DNA of 45,239 bases, from positions 1 through 45,239 of the forward strand of contig JANYCG010000328.1 of NCBI GenBank assembly GCA_025360385.1, written 5' to 3'. Source of the stretch: Burkholderiales bacterium. Its GTDB lineage: Bacteria > Pseudomonadota > Gammaproteobacteria > Burkholderiales > Burkholderiaceae_C. The translations under genes and the position numbers were made by a program. Positions 34,798 through 43,848 of this stretch are shown in pieces. Under the pieces are notes generated by a model. The model did not search any database, was not told the origin of the DNA, and saw only the letters and a program-made list of their open reading frames with translations. Numbering within the stretch: the stretch's first letter is position 1; every line of letters starts with the position of its first letter.

Positions 34798-35565
34798 GTG
34801 TCAGCAAGCCAATCCGGTCAAGTCCAGCCCTTGCCTTTGCATGTTGCCATCATCATGGATGGCAATCGCCGCTGGGCAAGCCGTTGCGGCCTTCCCGTGG
34901 CCATGGGCCATGCCAGCGGTGCCAGAAGGGTGCGCGGCATTGTGCAGGCCTGCGCTGAACGCGGCATCCGGCACCTGACACTGTTTGCGTTCAGCACTGA
35001 GAACTGGCGCCGGCCCAAAGACGAAGTGTCATCCCTGGTGAGTTTGCTGGCGCTTTATTTGCAAAAAGAAGTGGACACCATGAACACCCAGGGCGTGCGG
35101 CTCAATGTCATCGGCGACACCTCGAAATTCGACGACCGAATCCAGTTGCTGGTTCGGGACGCACAGTCCAACACGGCCCACAACAACAAAATCACCTTGA
35201 CCATTGCCGTCAACTATGGGGGGCGCCAAGACATCGTGCAGGCCGTCAAGTGCTGGCAAGCCGCCAACCCACAAGAATCTGTCGACGCACTGGACGAGGC
35301 CAAACTGGCCGCCCACCTCAGCCTGGCCGGCACCCCTGAACCTGATTTACTCATCCGCACCGGCGGCGAGTCGCGCCTCAGCAATTTCATGCTTTGGCAA
35401 ATGGCCTACACCGAGATTTTCGTCACCGATGTCCTGTGGCCCAGTTTTTCTGAAGACGAGCTCGACAAGGCCCTGGCCTGGTACGCCACGCGTGACCGCC
35501 GGTTTGGCAGTTCCGGTCCGGTGCCCGAGCAGGTTTCAAGCATCCCATCAAGCCGCCAGGCTTGA
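34798..35565 (+). CDS. uppS: Undecaprenyl diphosphate synthase (cis-prenyltransferase)
   Basis: It makes the C55 lipid carrier for cell-wall and surface polysaccharide synthesis. The GTG at 34798 is chosen because a strong GGGAGG (34784-34789) lies 8 nt before it and the product (255 residues) matches the family; the frame upstream reads back towards the tRNA. Motifs: IIMDGNRRWA with catalytic Asp21, FAFSTENWRRP, NYGGRQDI and PEPDLLIRTGGESRLSNFML. All key residues appear present. Usually uppS lies with frr and cdsA; here it heads a surface polysaccharide locus, so it may be a second, dedicated copy. Its stop is 27 nt from the next start. Confidence 0.93.
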   Translation: MSASQSGQVQPLPLHVAIIMDGNRRWASRCGLPVAMGHASGARRVRGIVQACAERGIRHLTLFAFSTENWRRPKDEVSSLVSLLALYLQKEVDTMNTQGVRLNVIGDTSKFDDRIQLLVRDAQSNTAHNNKITLTIAVNYGGRQDIVQAVKCWQAANPQESVDALDEAKLAAHLSLAGTPEPDLLIRTGGESRLSNFMLWQMAYTEIFVTDVLWPSFSEDELDKALAWYATRDRRFGSSGPVPEQVSSIPSSRQA

Positions 35566-35591
35566 ACCCAGCCCTAATTTTGCCTGTGCCC

Positions 35592-37919
35592 ATGATTAAA
35601 TTAACTTTCAAGCGCCTTGTTTTGCCAGCGGCAGAGTTGGCGTTGGCCTTCGCTTTGTCCCTCGCCGTGTCGTTCAATGCGCAGGCTCAATTCACTTTGC
35701 CGGGCCTGGCCGCCCCGGAAGCCGACACAGCGCCCAGTCCAGCGCGCCGCTTGCCTACGCAGGCAGCCCCCGCGCCCAAATTGCCCGCATCCGAGCCCGC
35801 CAGAGCCGCGCTTGAACCTGCACCCGCCGACACGCAGCGCTTGAGTCCGCCCGCCCGTGCTGCAGTGCCATCCCAGTTCCAGCGCTTTGTGCAAGAGACC
35901 ACGGGCAAATTGTTGCCCATCTACGGGCGCGATTTGTTTGACAACCCACAGGCCTATGCCGTAGACGCCGCCCTGCCTGTGCCGGGGGATTACCTCATGG
36001 GGCCGGGTGATGAAGTTCAGTTGCAAGTGTTTGGCCCGCTTGACTTCAATTCCAGCTTGACGATTGACCGCAACGGCCAGGTCAGCGTGCCCAAGGTCGG
36101 CATGGTCACGCTGGCTGGCGTGGCCGCGCGAGACCTCGACAAAACACTGAAAGCCCAGTTGGGCAAAGTGTTCACCAATTTTCAATCCAGCGCCAACCTG
36201 GGGCGCTTGCGCGGCATCCAAATCTACGTGGTGGGCCAGGCGCAGCGGCCCGGCACCTTTCATCTGTCCAGCTTGAGCACCTTGGTCAACGCCCTGTTTG
36301 CCAGCGGGGGCCCCAGCGCCAATGGCTCCATGCGCAACATTGAACTCAAGCGCGGCGGCAAAACGGTCAGCACCCTCGACCTTTACGACTTCATCGCCCG
36401 GGGCGACAAATCCAAAGACCTGCCGCTGATGGCTGGCGACGTCATCGTGATCCCACCCATTGGCCCCAAAGTGGCGATCGCGGGTGTCTTTGACCAAGCC
36501 GCCATTTATGAACTCAAACCCTCCGCCACCAGCATTGCCGACATCCTGGCTTTAGGCGGCGGCGTGCCCGCGCTGGTTACGCTGCAAAAAGCGCTGCTCG
36601 AACGCATCGCCCCGGCGAGCACGCCGCCACGGCAAGTGCAAGAAATCGTGCTGAACGAACAAGGCCTGGGCCAGCCGCTGCGCGACGGCGACGTTTTGAC
36701 CCTGTTGGCCATCAGCCCCGCTTTTGCCAACGCCGTCACCCTGCAAGGCACAGTCGCCGCGCCTTTGCGTTACCGCTGGTTTGAAGGCATGCGCATCCTG
36801 GACCTGATTCCCGAGCGGGACGCACTCATCACCGCCGACTACTACAAACGCAAGAACTTGCTGGTGCAAAACGCCGAGGCGCTGAAGGCCGTCGGCAATG
36901 AGCCTGCCAACGTGTCCACCCGCATCCGCAGCATGGCCGACCAGATCAACTGGGACTACGCCGTCGTCGAGCGCCTGGACCGCGACAAACTCAACACCAC
37001 CTTGATCCCCTTCAATCTGGGAAAGGCTGTCGTTCAAAAAGACCCGGCTCAAAACCTGCTTTTGCAGGCCGGCGACGTCGTCACCATTTTGAGCCAGGCC
37101 GACCTGCGCATGCCGCAAGACCGGCTAACCCGCCTGGTGCGGGTCGAGGGCGAGGTCGGCGTTCCCGGCGTCTACCAAACCAAACCGGGTGAAACCTTGC
37201 CTGAACTGCTCAAACGCGTTGGCGGGTTGACCTCGCAGGCCTACCTGTTTGGCACTGAACTCAACCGTGAGTCGGTGCGGGTGCGCCAGCAAGAAAATCT
37301 GGACATTTTGATCCGGCGGCTCGAAACGCAATCGCAGGCCCAAACCGGCGCCTTCATCGCCAACCGGGGTGCAGACAACGCGGCGCAGGCACAGTTGCTG
37401 CAACAGCAACAACAAATACAACTCAAGGGCCAGCTTGACCGCTTGAAATCTTTACGCAGCAATGGCCGCCTGGCGCTGGAGCTTGACCCGCAGGCCCAAA
37501 CCCTGGGCAGCTTGCCCGCGTTGGCGCTAGAAGACGGCGACCGCATTTTGATCCCGTCCATCCCTGGTTTTGTATCGGCGTTTGGATCGGTCAACAACGA
37601 GAACGTCTTCATCTTCAAACCGGGCAAAACCGTCTCCGACATCCTCAAAACCGCAGGCCTGACCGAAGACTCCGAACCTGACCAGGCCTTTGTCTTGCGG
37701 GCAGACGGCAGCATCGTGGCCCGCCGCGACCACAGTGGCCTGTTCGGCGGCGGCTTTGAAACCCTGGCCGTCATGCCCGGCGACACGGTGGTGGTGCCAG
37801 CGCAAATCGACCGCGAAAGCCGATACAACCTAGTGACCCGAGTCTTCAAAGACTGGACACAAATTCTGTCCAACTTTGGCTTGGGTGTTGCTGCCATCAG
37901 GGCTGTCACCAAGTTGTAA
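35592..37919 (+). CDS. Polysaccharide export outer-membrane protein, Wza-like, multi-SLBB
   Basis: The ATG at 35592 opens a signal peptide (LALAFALSLAVSFNAQAQ, cleavage near residue 32). After a Pro/Ala-rich linker comes the polysaccharide export domain (DYLMGPGDEVQLQVFGPLDF...GQVSVPKVGM, about residues 133-200) and several SLBB domains (GQAQRPGTFHLS; GEVGVPGVYQTKPGETL). At 775 residues it is about twice Wza, as in the multi-SLBB exporters of many betaproteobacteria. No lipobox cysteine follows the signal, unlike E. coli Wza. It forms the export channel together with the Wzz-like protein downstream (4-bp gap). Confidence 0.9.
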   Translation: MIKLTFKRLVLPAAELALAFALSLAVSFNAQAQFTLPGLAAPEADTAPSPARRLPTQAAPAPKLPASEPARAALEPAPADTQRLSPPARAAVPSQFQRFVQETTGKLLPIYGRDLFDNPQAYAVDAALPVPGDYLMGPGDEVQLQVFGPLDFNSSLTIDRNGQVSVPKVGMVTLAGVAARDLDKTLKAQLGKVFTNFQSSANLGRLRGIQIYVVGQAQRPGTFHLSSLSTLVNALFASGGPSANGSMRNIELKRGGKTVSTLDLYDFIARGDKSKDLPLMAGDVIVIPPIGPKVAIAGVFDQAAIYELKPSATSIADILALGGGVPALVTLQKALLERIAPASTPPRQVQEIVLNEQGLGQPLRDGDVLTLLAISPAFANAVTLQGTVAAPLRYRWFEGMRILDLIPERDALITADYYKRKNLLVQNAEALKAVGNEPANVSTRIRSMADQINWDYAVVERLDRDKLNTTLIPFNLGKAVVQKDPAQNLLLQAGDVVTILSQADLRMPQDRLTRLVRVEGEVGVPGVYQTKPGETLPELLKRVGGLTSQAYLFGTELNRESVRVRQQENLDILIRRLETQSQAQTGAFIANRGADNAAQAQLLQQQQQIQLKGQLDRLKSLRSNGRLALELDPQAQTLGSLPALALEDGDRILIPSIPGFVSAFGSVNNENVFIFKPGKTVSDILKTAGLTEDSEPDQAFVLRADGSIVARRDHSGLFGGGFETLAVMPGDTVVVPAQIDRESRYNLVTRVFKDWTQILSNFGLGVAAIRAVTKL

Positions 37920-37923
37920 TGCC

Positions 37924-39108
37924 ATGATTGAATCGACCCACTTGCCCCAAGCCCCTGAATCGCGCCCGGAAGAAGAGGAATCCATTCTGCTGGATCTGCT
38001 TCAGGTCGTGGCCGACAATTTGCGCCTGCTGGTGCTTGCGCCCCTGCTGGTTGGCCTGGCCACTCTGGCCTACACCTTCACCGTGACGCCGACCTTCACG
38101 GCCACCGTCAAATTCATGCCCCCACAGCAACAGCAAAGTAGTGCCGCTGCCATGCTGGCTGGCTTGGGCGGCTTGGGCGGGCTGGCTGGCGCAGCTGTGG
38201 GCATTAAAAACCCGGTCGACCAGTATGTGGCTTTTCTTAAAAGCCAATCGGTGCAAGACGCCCTGATCGACCGTTTTACATTGTCCGAGCGCTATAAAGA
38301 AGAGCTTCGCCAAGACACCCGAAAATCATTAGATGGCCGCACGGTCATCACCTCTGGCAAAGAAGGCATCATCAGCCTCAGCGCGGATGACAAAGACCCG
38401 CAATTTTCTGCGCAGTTGGCCAACGCCTACGTCGAGGAACTGAATCAGTTGCTAAAGCGCTTGGCCGTCACCGAGGCCCAGCAACGACGCCTGTTTTTTG
38501 AAAAACAACTCGAAGACGCCAAAAACAAACTGGTCAAAGCCGAGCAGGCCCTGAAAGCCAGTGGCGTGAGCAGCAATGCGCTCAAGGCGAGCCCGCAAGC
38601 GGCGATTGAAGGCTTGGCCAAACTCAAAGCCGCCATCACCGCCCAAGAAGTCAAACTGGCCAGCATGCGCGGCTACCTGGCAGACACGGCGCCAGACTTC
38701 AAACAGGCGCAGCTCGAACTGGCCGCGCTCAAACGGCAAGTCAGCAGCAGCGAGATGGCTGAAGCCTCAGGCAGCGTCGGCGACAGCGACTACATCGGCA
38801 AGTTTCGTGACTTTAAATACCATGAGACGCTGTTTGAGCTGTATGCCAAACAATTTGAACTGGCACGGATCGATGAAAGCCGTGAAGGCGCAGTGCTTCA
38901 AGTGCTCGACGCAGCGCAGCCGCCAGAGCGCAAAAGCAAGCCCAAAAAAGCAATCATCGCCCTGGTGGCGACGCTGGCATCCGGGTTTTTGCTGCTGTTT
39001 TACGTTTTTATTCGGCACGAACTGCGTATTGCGGCAGGCGCGCCGGGCTCCTCTGAGAAAATGCGCCAACTGCAACTGGCATTTGCCAAGGCGCTTGGCC
39101 GTCACTAA
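37924..39108 (+). CDS. Wzz-like chain-length / polysaccharide co-polymerase protein
   Basis: The ATG at 37924 (MIESTHLPQAPESRPEEEES) gives 394 residues. A transmembrane segment near residues 34-55 (LRLLVLAPLLVGLATLAYTF), a periplasmic part with a long coiled coil (about residues 165-265) and a second membrane segment near residues 340-365 (KAIIALVATLASGFLLLFYV) form the Wzz layout. No Walker or tyrosine-rich kinase domain follows, so it is a Wzz-type and not a Wzc-type protein. It probably controls chain length and couples polymerase to the exporter. Confidence 0.88.
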   Translation: MIESTHLPQAPESRPEEEESILLDLLQVVADNLRLLVLAPLLVGLATLAYTFTVTPTFTATVKFMPPQQQQSSAAAMLAGLGGLGGLAGAAVGIKNPVDQYVAFLKSQSVQDALIDRFTLSERYKEELRQDTRKSLDGRTVITSGKEGIISLSADDKDPQFSAQLANAYVEELNQLLKRLAVTEAQQRRLFFEKQLEDAKNKLVKAEQALKASGVSSNALKASPQAAIEGLAKLKAAITAQEVKLASMRGYLADTAPDFKQAQLELAALKRQVSSSEMAEASGSVGDSDYIGKFRDFKYHETLFELYAKQFELARIDESREGAVLQVLDAAQPPERKSKPKKAIIALVATLASGFLLLFYVFIRHELRIAAGAPGSSEKMRQLQLAFAKALGRH

Positions 39109-39210
39109 AAAATGGACGACCCAGCGACCCCTGGCTATGTTGAACAAATGTAAATTTATTGGGGGCGGGTCGCCATGTCAGCCACTTGATTTGCAATACA
39201 AGGCTTGGCT

Positions 39211-40383
39211 ATGACTGCTGACAGAGTACCGTTTAATCGCCCCTACATGACGGGCCAGGAATTGCAATACATCGGTGAGGCCAAGCGCGGCAACATGTTG
39301 GCTGGTGATGGTCCGTTTACCAAGCGCTGTCACCAATGGATTGAGCAGCAATCGGGTTGCGTCAAGGCGCTGCTGACCCACTCTTGCACGGCAGCGCTCG
39401 AAATGATGGCTTTGTTGCTTGACATCCAGCCGGGCGACGAGGTCATCATGCCCTCTTTCACCTTTGTGTCGACCGCCAATGCTTTTGTGTTGCGCGGCGG
39501 TGTGCCGGTGTTTGTCGACATCCGCGAAGACACGCTCAATCTGGATGAGCGCCTGATCGAGGCCGCCATCACCCCGCGCACCCGGGCCATTGTTCCCGTT
39601 CATTACGCGGGGGTGTCGTGTGACATGGATGTGATCATGGACATCGCAGGCCGGCGTAACTTGAAGGTGGTGGAGGATGCTGCGCAGGGCGTCATGGCCC
39701 GCTATAAGGGGCGCGCCTTGGGCAGCATTGGAGACTTGGGTGCCTTCAGTTTTCACGAGACCAAGAACGTGATCTCTGGCGAAGGTGGCGCGCTGTTGGT
39801 GAACGATCCTGCAATGGCCCTGCGCGCCGAAATCATCCGCGAAAAAGGCACCGACCGCAGCCGGTTTTTCCGAGGCGAGGTCGACAAATACACCTGGCAA
39901 GAGGTGGGCTCGTCCTTTCTTCCGGGCGAACTCACTGCGGCTTTCCTTTGGGCCCAACTGGAAGATGCCCAGCTCATTACCAACCAGCGCATGGCGAGTT
40001 GGGATTATTACCATGTGCTTTTGGCCCCACTTGAAGCGCAAGGTTTGCTGCGACGTCCGGTCGTGCCAGCAGCCTGCCAGCACAACGCGCACATGTACTA
40101 CGTGCTGTTAGACGCAGGCATTGACCGTCAGGCAGTGTTGGCGGGCCTCAAGCAGCAAACAATTAACTCGGTGTTTCATTACGTTCCTTTGCACTCTTCG
40201 CCTGCTGGAAGGCGTTTTGGGCGTACCCATGGAGACCTTGGCGTGACCGACAGGCAATCAGAACGCATCATTCGCTTGCCGCTGTGGGTCGGCATTGGGC
40301 TAGAGCAGCAAGACCGTGTGTGCGAGGTCTTGGGGCAACTGTGCCGGGTCGGCGGTTTGGCCAGGACAGTCGATGCGGCCTAG
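39211..40383 (+). CDS. wecE: dTDP-4-amino-4,6-dideoxygalactose transaminase (WecE/RffA-like)
   Basis: This 390-residue PLP-dependent DegT/DnrJ/EryC1-family aminotransferase aminates dTDP-4-keto-6-deoxyglucose to dTDP-Fuc4N. The Schiff-base Lys185 is in FHETKNV, followed by GEGGALLVND; the VPFNRPYMTGQELQYIGEA start and the MYYVLLD segment are typical of WecE. The ATG at 39211 is preferred over an upstream TTG. It shows that the polysaccharide contains an amino-deoxy sugar. The glucose-1-phosphate thymidylyltransferase and dehydratase genes are not in this window. Its end overlaps the next gene by 11 bp. Confidence 0.92.
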   Translation: MTADRVPFNRPYMTGQELQYIGEAKRGNMLAGDGPFTKRCHQWIEQQSGCVKALLTHSCTAALEMMALLLDIQPGDEVIMPSFTFVSTANAFVLRGGVPVFVDIREDTLNLDERLIEAAITPRTRAIVPVHYAGVSCDMDVIMDIAGRRNLKVVEDAAQGVMARYKGRALGSIGDLGAFSFHETKNVISGEGGALLVNDPAMALRAEIIREKGTDRSRFFRGEVDKYTWQEVGSSFLPGELTAAFLWAQLEDAQLITNQRMASWDYYHVLLAPLEAQGLLRRPVVPAACQHNAHMYYVLLDAGIDRQAVLAGLKQQTINSVFHYVPLHSSPAGRRFGRTHGDLGVTDRQSERIIRLPLWVGIGLEQQDRVCEVLGQLCRVGGLARTVDAA

Positions 40384-42391
40384 TTCGCAGGCATCGGGTA
40401 GCCTAGTGAAGACACCAGTCTGGGCCTTGCTTGTGGCCTCAATGGTGTTGGGTTTGTTCACCTTCATTGCGATGCGCCAGGTGGGTGTGCCCGGCCTAGG
40501 GCTGGGCGTTGCCTTGATGGCTAGCGCTGGCTGGTTTGTAGTGCTTGCAAGCGGAGCATTTGCTCAAAAAGCCCTGGCACAAACCATTGACGATGGGGAA
40601 CTCACATTTGCTTTAGCCGCAGGTGTTGTGTTGAGCAGCATCGTTGTACTTGGTCTGTCTGAGTTGTTTCAAATCACTGCGGCCGCCAGTTTTGTGGTTT
40701 TCGGAATTTCGGTTGTCATCCTTTTGCTAGCCTTTCGTAGGCATTTCTCATGGAGGTTCTCAGGCCTCGGGTCCAACATTCTGATATTGCCATGTTGCAC
40801 TGCGTTCACTATGGTGTGGTGTTGGGGCTCGTTGACGAGCGTGGGGCAAATGCCAAAGACAGGGACGATTTCGTTATGGACGGATATCTTCATCCATGCG
40901 ACGACTATCTTGCAGTATGGCGATTTTTGGACTTCGAATCGAGGCAGCATTGAATTTGCAAATGCCGCGAGGCCGCTATACCACTACGGCTCCTATGTGC
41001 TGCCCGCTGCGTTGCTGCCTGTTGTAGACATCAGCGGCCTACAGGCGGCGGTCGGGTTGCATTTGCCCTTGGGTATATTGGCCATGTTTGCTGGCACCCA
41101 CGCGTTGGCCAAGCGCATTTCGGCGGACTCGCATGCGAGTTTCGCCGGGTTTCTGTGCATATGTTTGCTTTTTATCGTTCCTGACACTTCAACTTACGGA
41201 TTGGCGAACGGTTGGTTTGGCGTGCGGTGGATGCTGGTTTCTTCACCGGGATCAGGTTACGGTATAGCGGGAGTGCTGATTTCTCTGATCTTCTTAAAGA
41301 CTTGGACGGAAAACCGCAGCGCGGTTGCGCTTGTCGGCACGATTTTTTTTGCAGTCGCAGTATTTCAATTGCGCGCGCACATGCTGATATGGTATTTGCC
41401 AGTGTTTGTATTTTTTGTGGCCAGCGAGGTGCTCCCCTGGTCAAGCCGCATACGCGAAAGTCTTGGTTTTAGTTTGGCACTCTTTCTGTTTGCATTGCCG
41501 TTCGCCAATATAAGCCGCTATCTATGGTTTGTGCATGTAAGCAACGAGCCAACAGATTACCTCGGCCTGTACCCAACTATTGTCGAAGCAGTCGGCCATC
41601 AGATGGCGGCGCCGCTAGGCTTCCTTTTGCTATACCCGGGGATGTTGGGTGCGCTGATAGTGGTTTATCCATTTTTATTGTTTTTGGCGCGACGGACTGA
41701 GAAATTACAGACTTTTGACTGGTTACCGTTGATCTCGGCAGCAGTTGCTGGTCTGATCATTATTTGGGCGCCAGCTTCTTCAAATGGCGATCAGTTTGAA
41801 TTTAAGCACCGTGCATTTGTCCTTCTTTATGTCGCTACCATAATTTGGTCAGGCAGTTTGGCTGTCAGATTTGCTTTTCAGGGGTTCTCAGCTACAACCG
41901 CACATTTATTAGTTCTATTGCCTGTTGCTGGCTGTACGATACTGACTTTGTCATCGTTCAATCAATTCATGCACGCTGAAAAGCCAAAATTTCAGTGGGG
42001 CAAGCAGTACGTTGATACCTTCGTCTCCAAAGATTTACTGGCTGTGGCCGATTTTGTGCGTCCGCAGGTCAAGACAGGTGATGTTGCGCTTGTTTTGCCT
42101 GTGGACACCGCGGCACGTGCGGCAGACAACGCCACCCGATTTGCGTCTGTTGCAAACATTCCTTTGTATATCTCAAGATACACGATGTGGGAGCCAAAGC
42201 TTGCTGCCGAAAGGCTAGCTGTGGCAAAGCAGATTGGCAATGCAAAAAACCAGGAAGAATTGAATTCGGCGCTTCGTAAAAATGGATTTCGTTGGCTTAT
42301 CCTCAATACGGTAAGTGCTCTAGATTTTGACCCGAACTTTAACCATGCAGTATTTAAGCAAGGTGAGTGGTTTGCGTACATGGCCATATGA
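40373..42391 (+). CDS. Multi-spanning membrane protein of unknown function, polysaccharide locus
   Basis: The 672-residue product begins with hydrophobic helices (WALLVASMVLGLFTFIAM) and has about 11-13 membrane segments to residue 540. A soluble C-terminal part (about residues 555-672) contains VADFVRPQVKTGDVALVLPVD and TRFASVANIPLYISR. Multi-pass protein plus soluble C-terminus recalls GT-C glycosyltransferases, but no catalytic motif is recognised and a role is not claimed. The start is ATG 40373, overlapping wecE; GTG 40406 is an alternative. GC falls clearly from here on. Its stop overlaps the flippase start (ATGA). Confidence 0.7.
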   Translation: MRPSSQASGSLVKTPVWALLVASMVLGLFTFIAMRQVGVPGLGLGVALMASAGWFVVLASGAFAQKALAQTIDDGELTFALAAGVVLSSIVVLGLSELFQITAAASFVVFGISVVILLLAFRRHFSWRFSGLGSNILILPCCTAFTMVWCWGSLTSVGQMPKTGTISLWTDIFIHATTILQYGDFWTSNRGSIEFANAARPLYHYGSYVLPAALLPVVDISGLQAAVGLHLPLGILAMFAGTHALAKRISADSHASFAGFLCICLLFIVPDTSTYGLANGWFGVRWMLVSSPGSGYGIAGVLISLIFLKTWTENRSAVALVGTIFFAVAVFQLRAHMLIWYLPVFVFFVASEVLPWSSRIRESLGFSLALFLFALPFANISRYLWFVHVSNEPTDYLGLYPTIVEAVGHQMAAPLGFLLLYPGMLGALIVVYPFLLFLARRTEKLQTFDWLPLISAAVAGLIIIWAPASSNGDQFEFKHRAFVLLYVATIIWSGSLAVRFAFQGFSATTAHLLVLLPVAGCTILTLSSFNQFMHAEKPKFQWGKQYVDTFVSKDLLAVADFVRPQVKTGDVALVLPVDTAARAADNATRFASVANIPLYISRYTMWEPKLAAERLAVAKQIGNAKNQEELNSALRKNGFRWLILNTVSALDFDPNFNHAVFKQGEWFAYMAI

Positions 42392-43848
42392 AAAAAAATA
42401 TATTTATAAGTACGGCAGGCGTATTTGGATCGGCCTTTTTATGGTTAATTAGTTTCAAAATAGTTGCCGTTTGGCTTGGTCCGGCTGGTGTCGGCTTATT
42501 TGGGCAGCTTCGCCAATTACTGCAAGCAGGTGGAATAGCCGGAACTTTGGGAGGTACCAATCCAGTTGTTCAGGGTATTTCTGAGCGAACAAATGATGCT
42601 GAAAGAATGCGTTTCAGGGCGACGGTCAGTAGAATCATTGGTGGATCTGCCATATTAGTCAGCGCAACGGTCTTTTTATTTGCATCCCCGATTGCATTAA
42701 TATCTCTGGGGAGCTCTGAACCGGCTTACAAACAGAGTATCCAGTGGTTAAGCTTCGCCGTTCTGGCATATGCCGGCGCCATCTATATGATGGGCGTGTT
42801 CAATGGATATAGGCGATATTCTTTACTGGCCATAATTCAGCTAAGTGGCCCCACTGTGCTGGTTGGCGCGCTTGCTGTTGCAACATACTCAGGACTTGGC
42901 GCGAGTCCTGCGATTTTCGCGTTGTTTTTCCTGGCTTGCTTCGGTGCCATGTATGTGACGGGGTTTTTGCTAAGCAGGGTGGATGGAGGCAACTCCCCGA
43001 TTTCATTGCCGAAGCATTATCTCTCATGGCCTGAAACGACAGTTTTTTTGCGCTTTGCGATTTCGACTTTGGGTGCAACTTTGTTAGGTTCGATCTCGTT
43101 ATTAACTGTGAGGGCAATGATCATCAAGTCAAATGGTTTCGAAGGTGCCGGAATATTCGATGCTTCATGGACTATTTCGTTCAACTATTTGACGCTGCTT
43201 CTCACAGCTTGCAGCAACATATATTTACCAGCATTGACCGGGGCAGTAGGTTCGGTAGAAAAGGGCAAACACATTGCCAAAACAGCATATGCCGTGCTAG
43301 CCGTAGTTATTTTCATTTGCTATTTAATAACAATATTGAGCATTGAAATGATCACGCTGTTATATAGCAATAAATTCAATACATCTGATCATTTGCTTCG
43401 AGTACTTGGCATAGCGATACTATTTCGATCGATATCTTGGGTGTTCAGCATGTTAGTTGTGGCCGACAAAAATTCAAAGATGCTGTTAGCTTCAGAGTGT
43501 CTGTATAACGGCAGCATGTTACTTTCAGTTTGGGCCATGACAAGCTACTTTCAGTCAATTGAGATGATTGGGTGGGCATTTGTTGCCACAAATATTATAT
43601 ATTTGTGTTTTATTGGTATTTATGTATGGCGCTCAAACTCTAGCGTTCCAGTAGCAACGCTCCTCGTGCTGACGATTGGAGCTGCATTGCCGCTATTAGC
43701 TCTTTCTGTGCTTGAGCCGCTGGGTTTGTTTTCAATGTCATATGTGTATGCCAAACTAGGTGTGTTGATGTTGGGATTGATCCTTAGCGCGGTTTCCTGG
43801 CGGCAATTTCTTCGGGTTACCCGAGACGTCAATGGCCCCATTTTATAG
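42388..43848 (+). CDS. wzx: Wzx-type oligosaccharide flippase
   Basis: This 486-residue membrane protein with about 12-14 helices starts MKKNIFISTAGVFGSAFLWL. The segment VAVWLGPAGVGLFGQLRQLLQ near the N-terminus is typical of O-antigen/enterobacterial common antigen-type flippases. It would move the undecaprenyl-linked repeat unit across the inner membrane. It overlaps the upstream gene by 4 bp and the downstream gene by 17 bp. It is AT-rich compared with wza/wzz. Confidence 0.85.
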   Translation: MKKNIFISTAGVFGSAFLWLISFKIVAVWLGPAGVGLFGQLRQLLQAGGIAGTLGGTNPVVQGISERTNDAERMRFRATVSRIIGGSAILVSATVFLFASPIALISLGSSEPAYKQSIQWLSFAVLAYAGAIYMMGVFNGYRRYSLLAIIQLSGPTVLVGALAVATYSGLGASPAIFALFFLACFGAMYVTGFLLSRVDGGNSPISLPKHYLSWPETTVFLRFAISTLGATLLGSISLLTVRAMIIKSNGFEGAGIFDASWTISFNYLTLLLTACSNIYLPALTGAVGSVEKGKHIAKTAYAVLAVVIFICYLITILSIEMITLLYSNKFNTSDHLLRVLGIAILFRSISWVFSMLVVADKNSKMLLASECLYNGSMLLSVWAMTSYFQSIEMIGWAFVATNIIYLCFIGIYVWRSNSSVPVATLLVLTIGAALPLLALSVLEPLGLFSMSYVYAKLGVLMLGLILSAVSWRQFLRVTRDVNGPIL

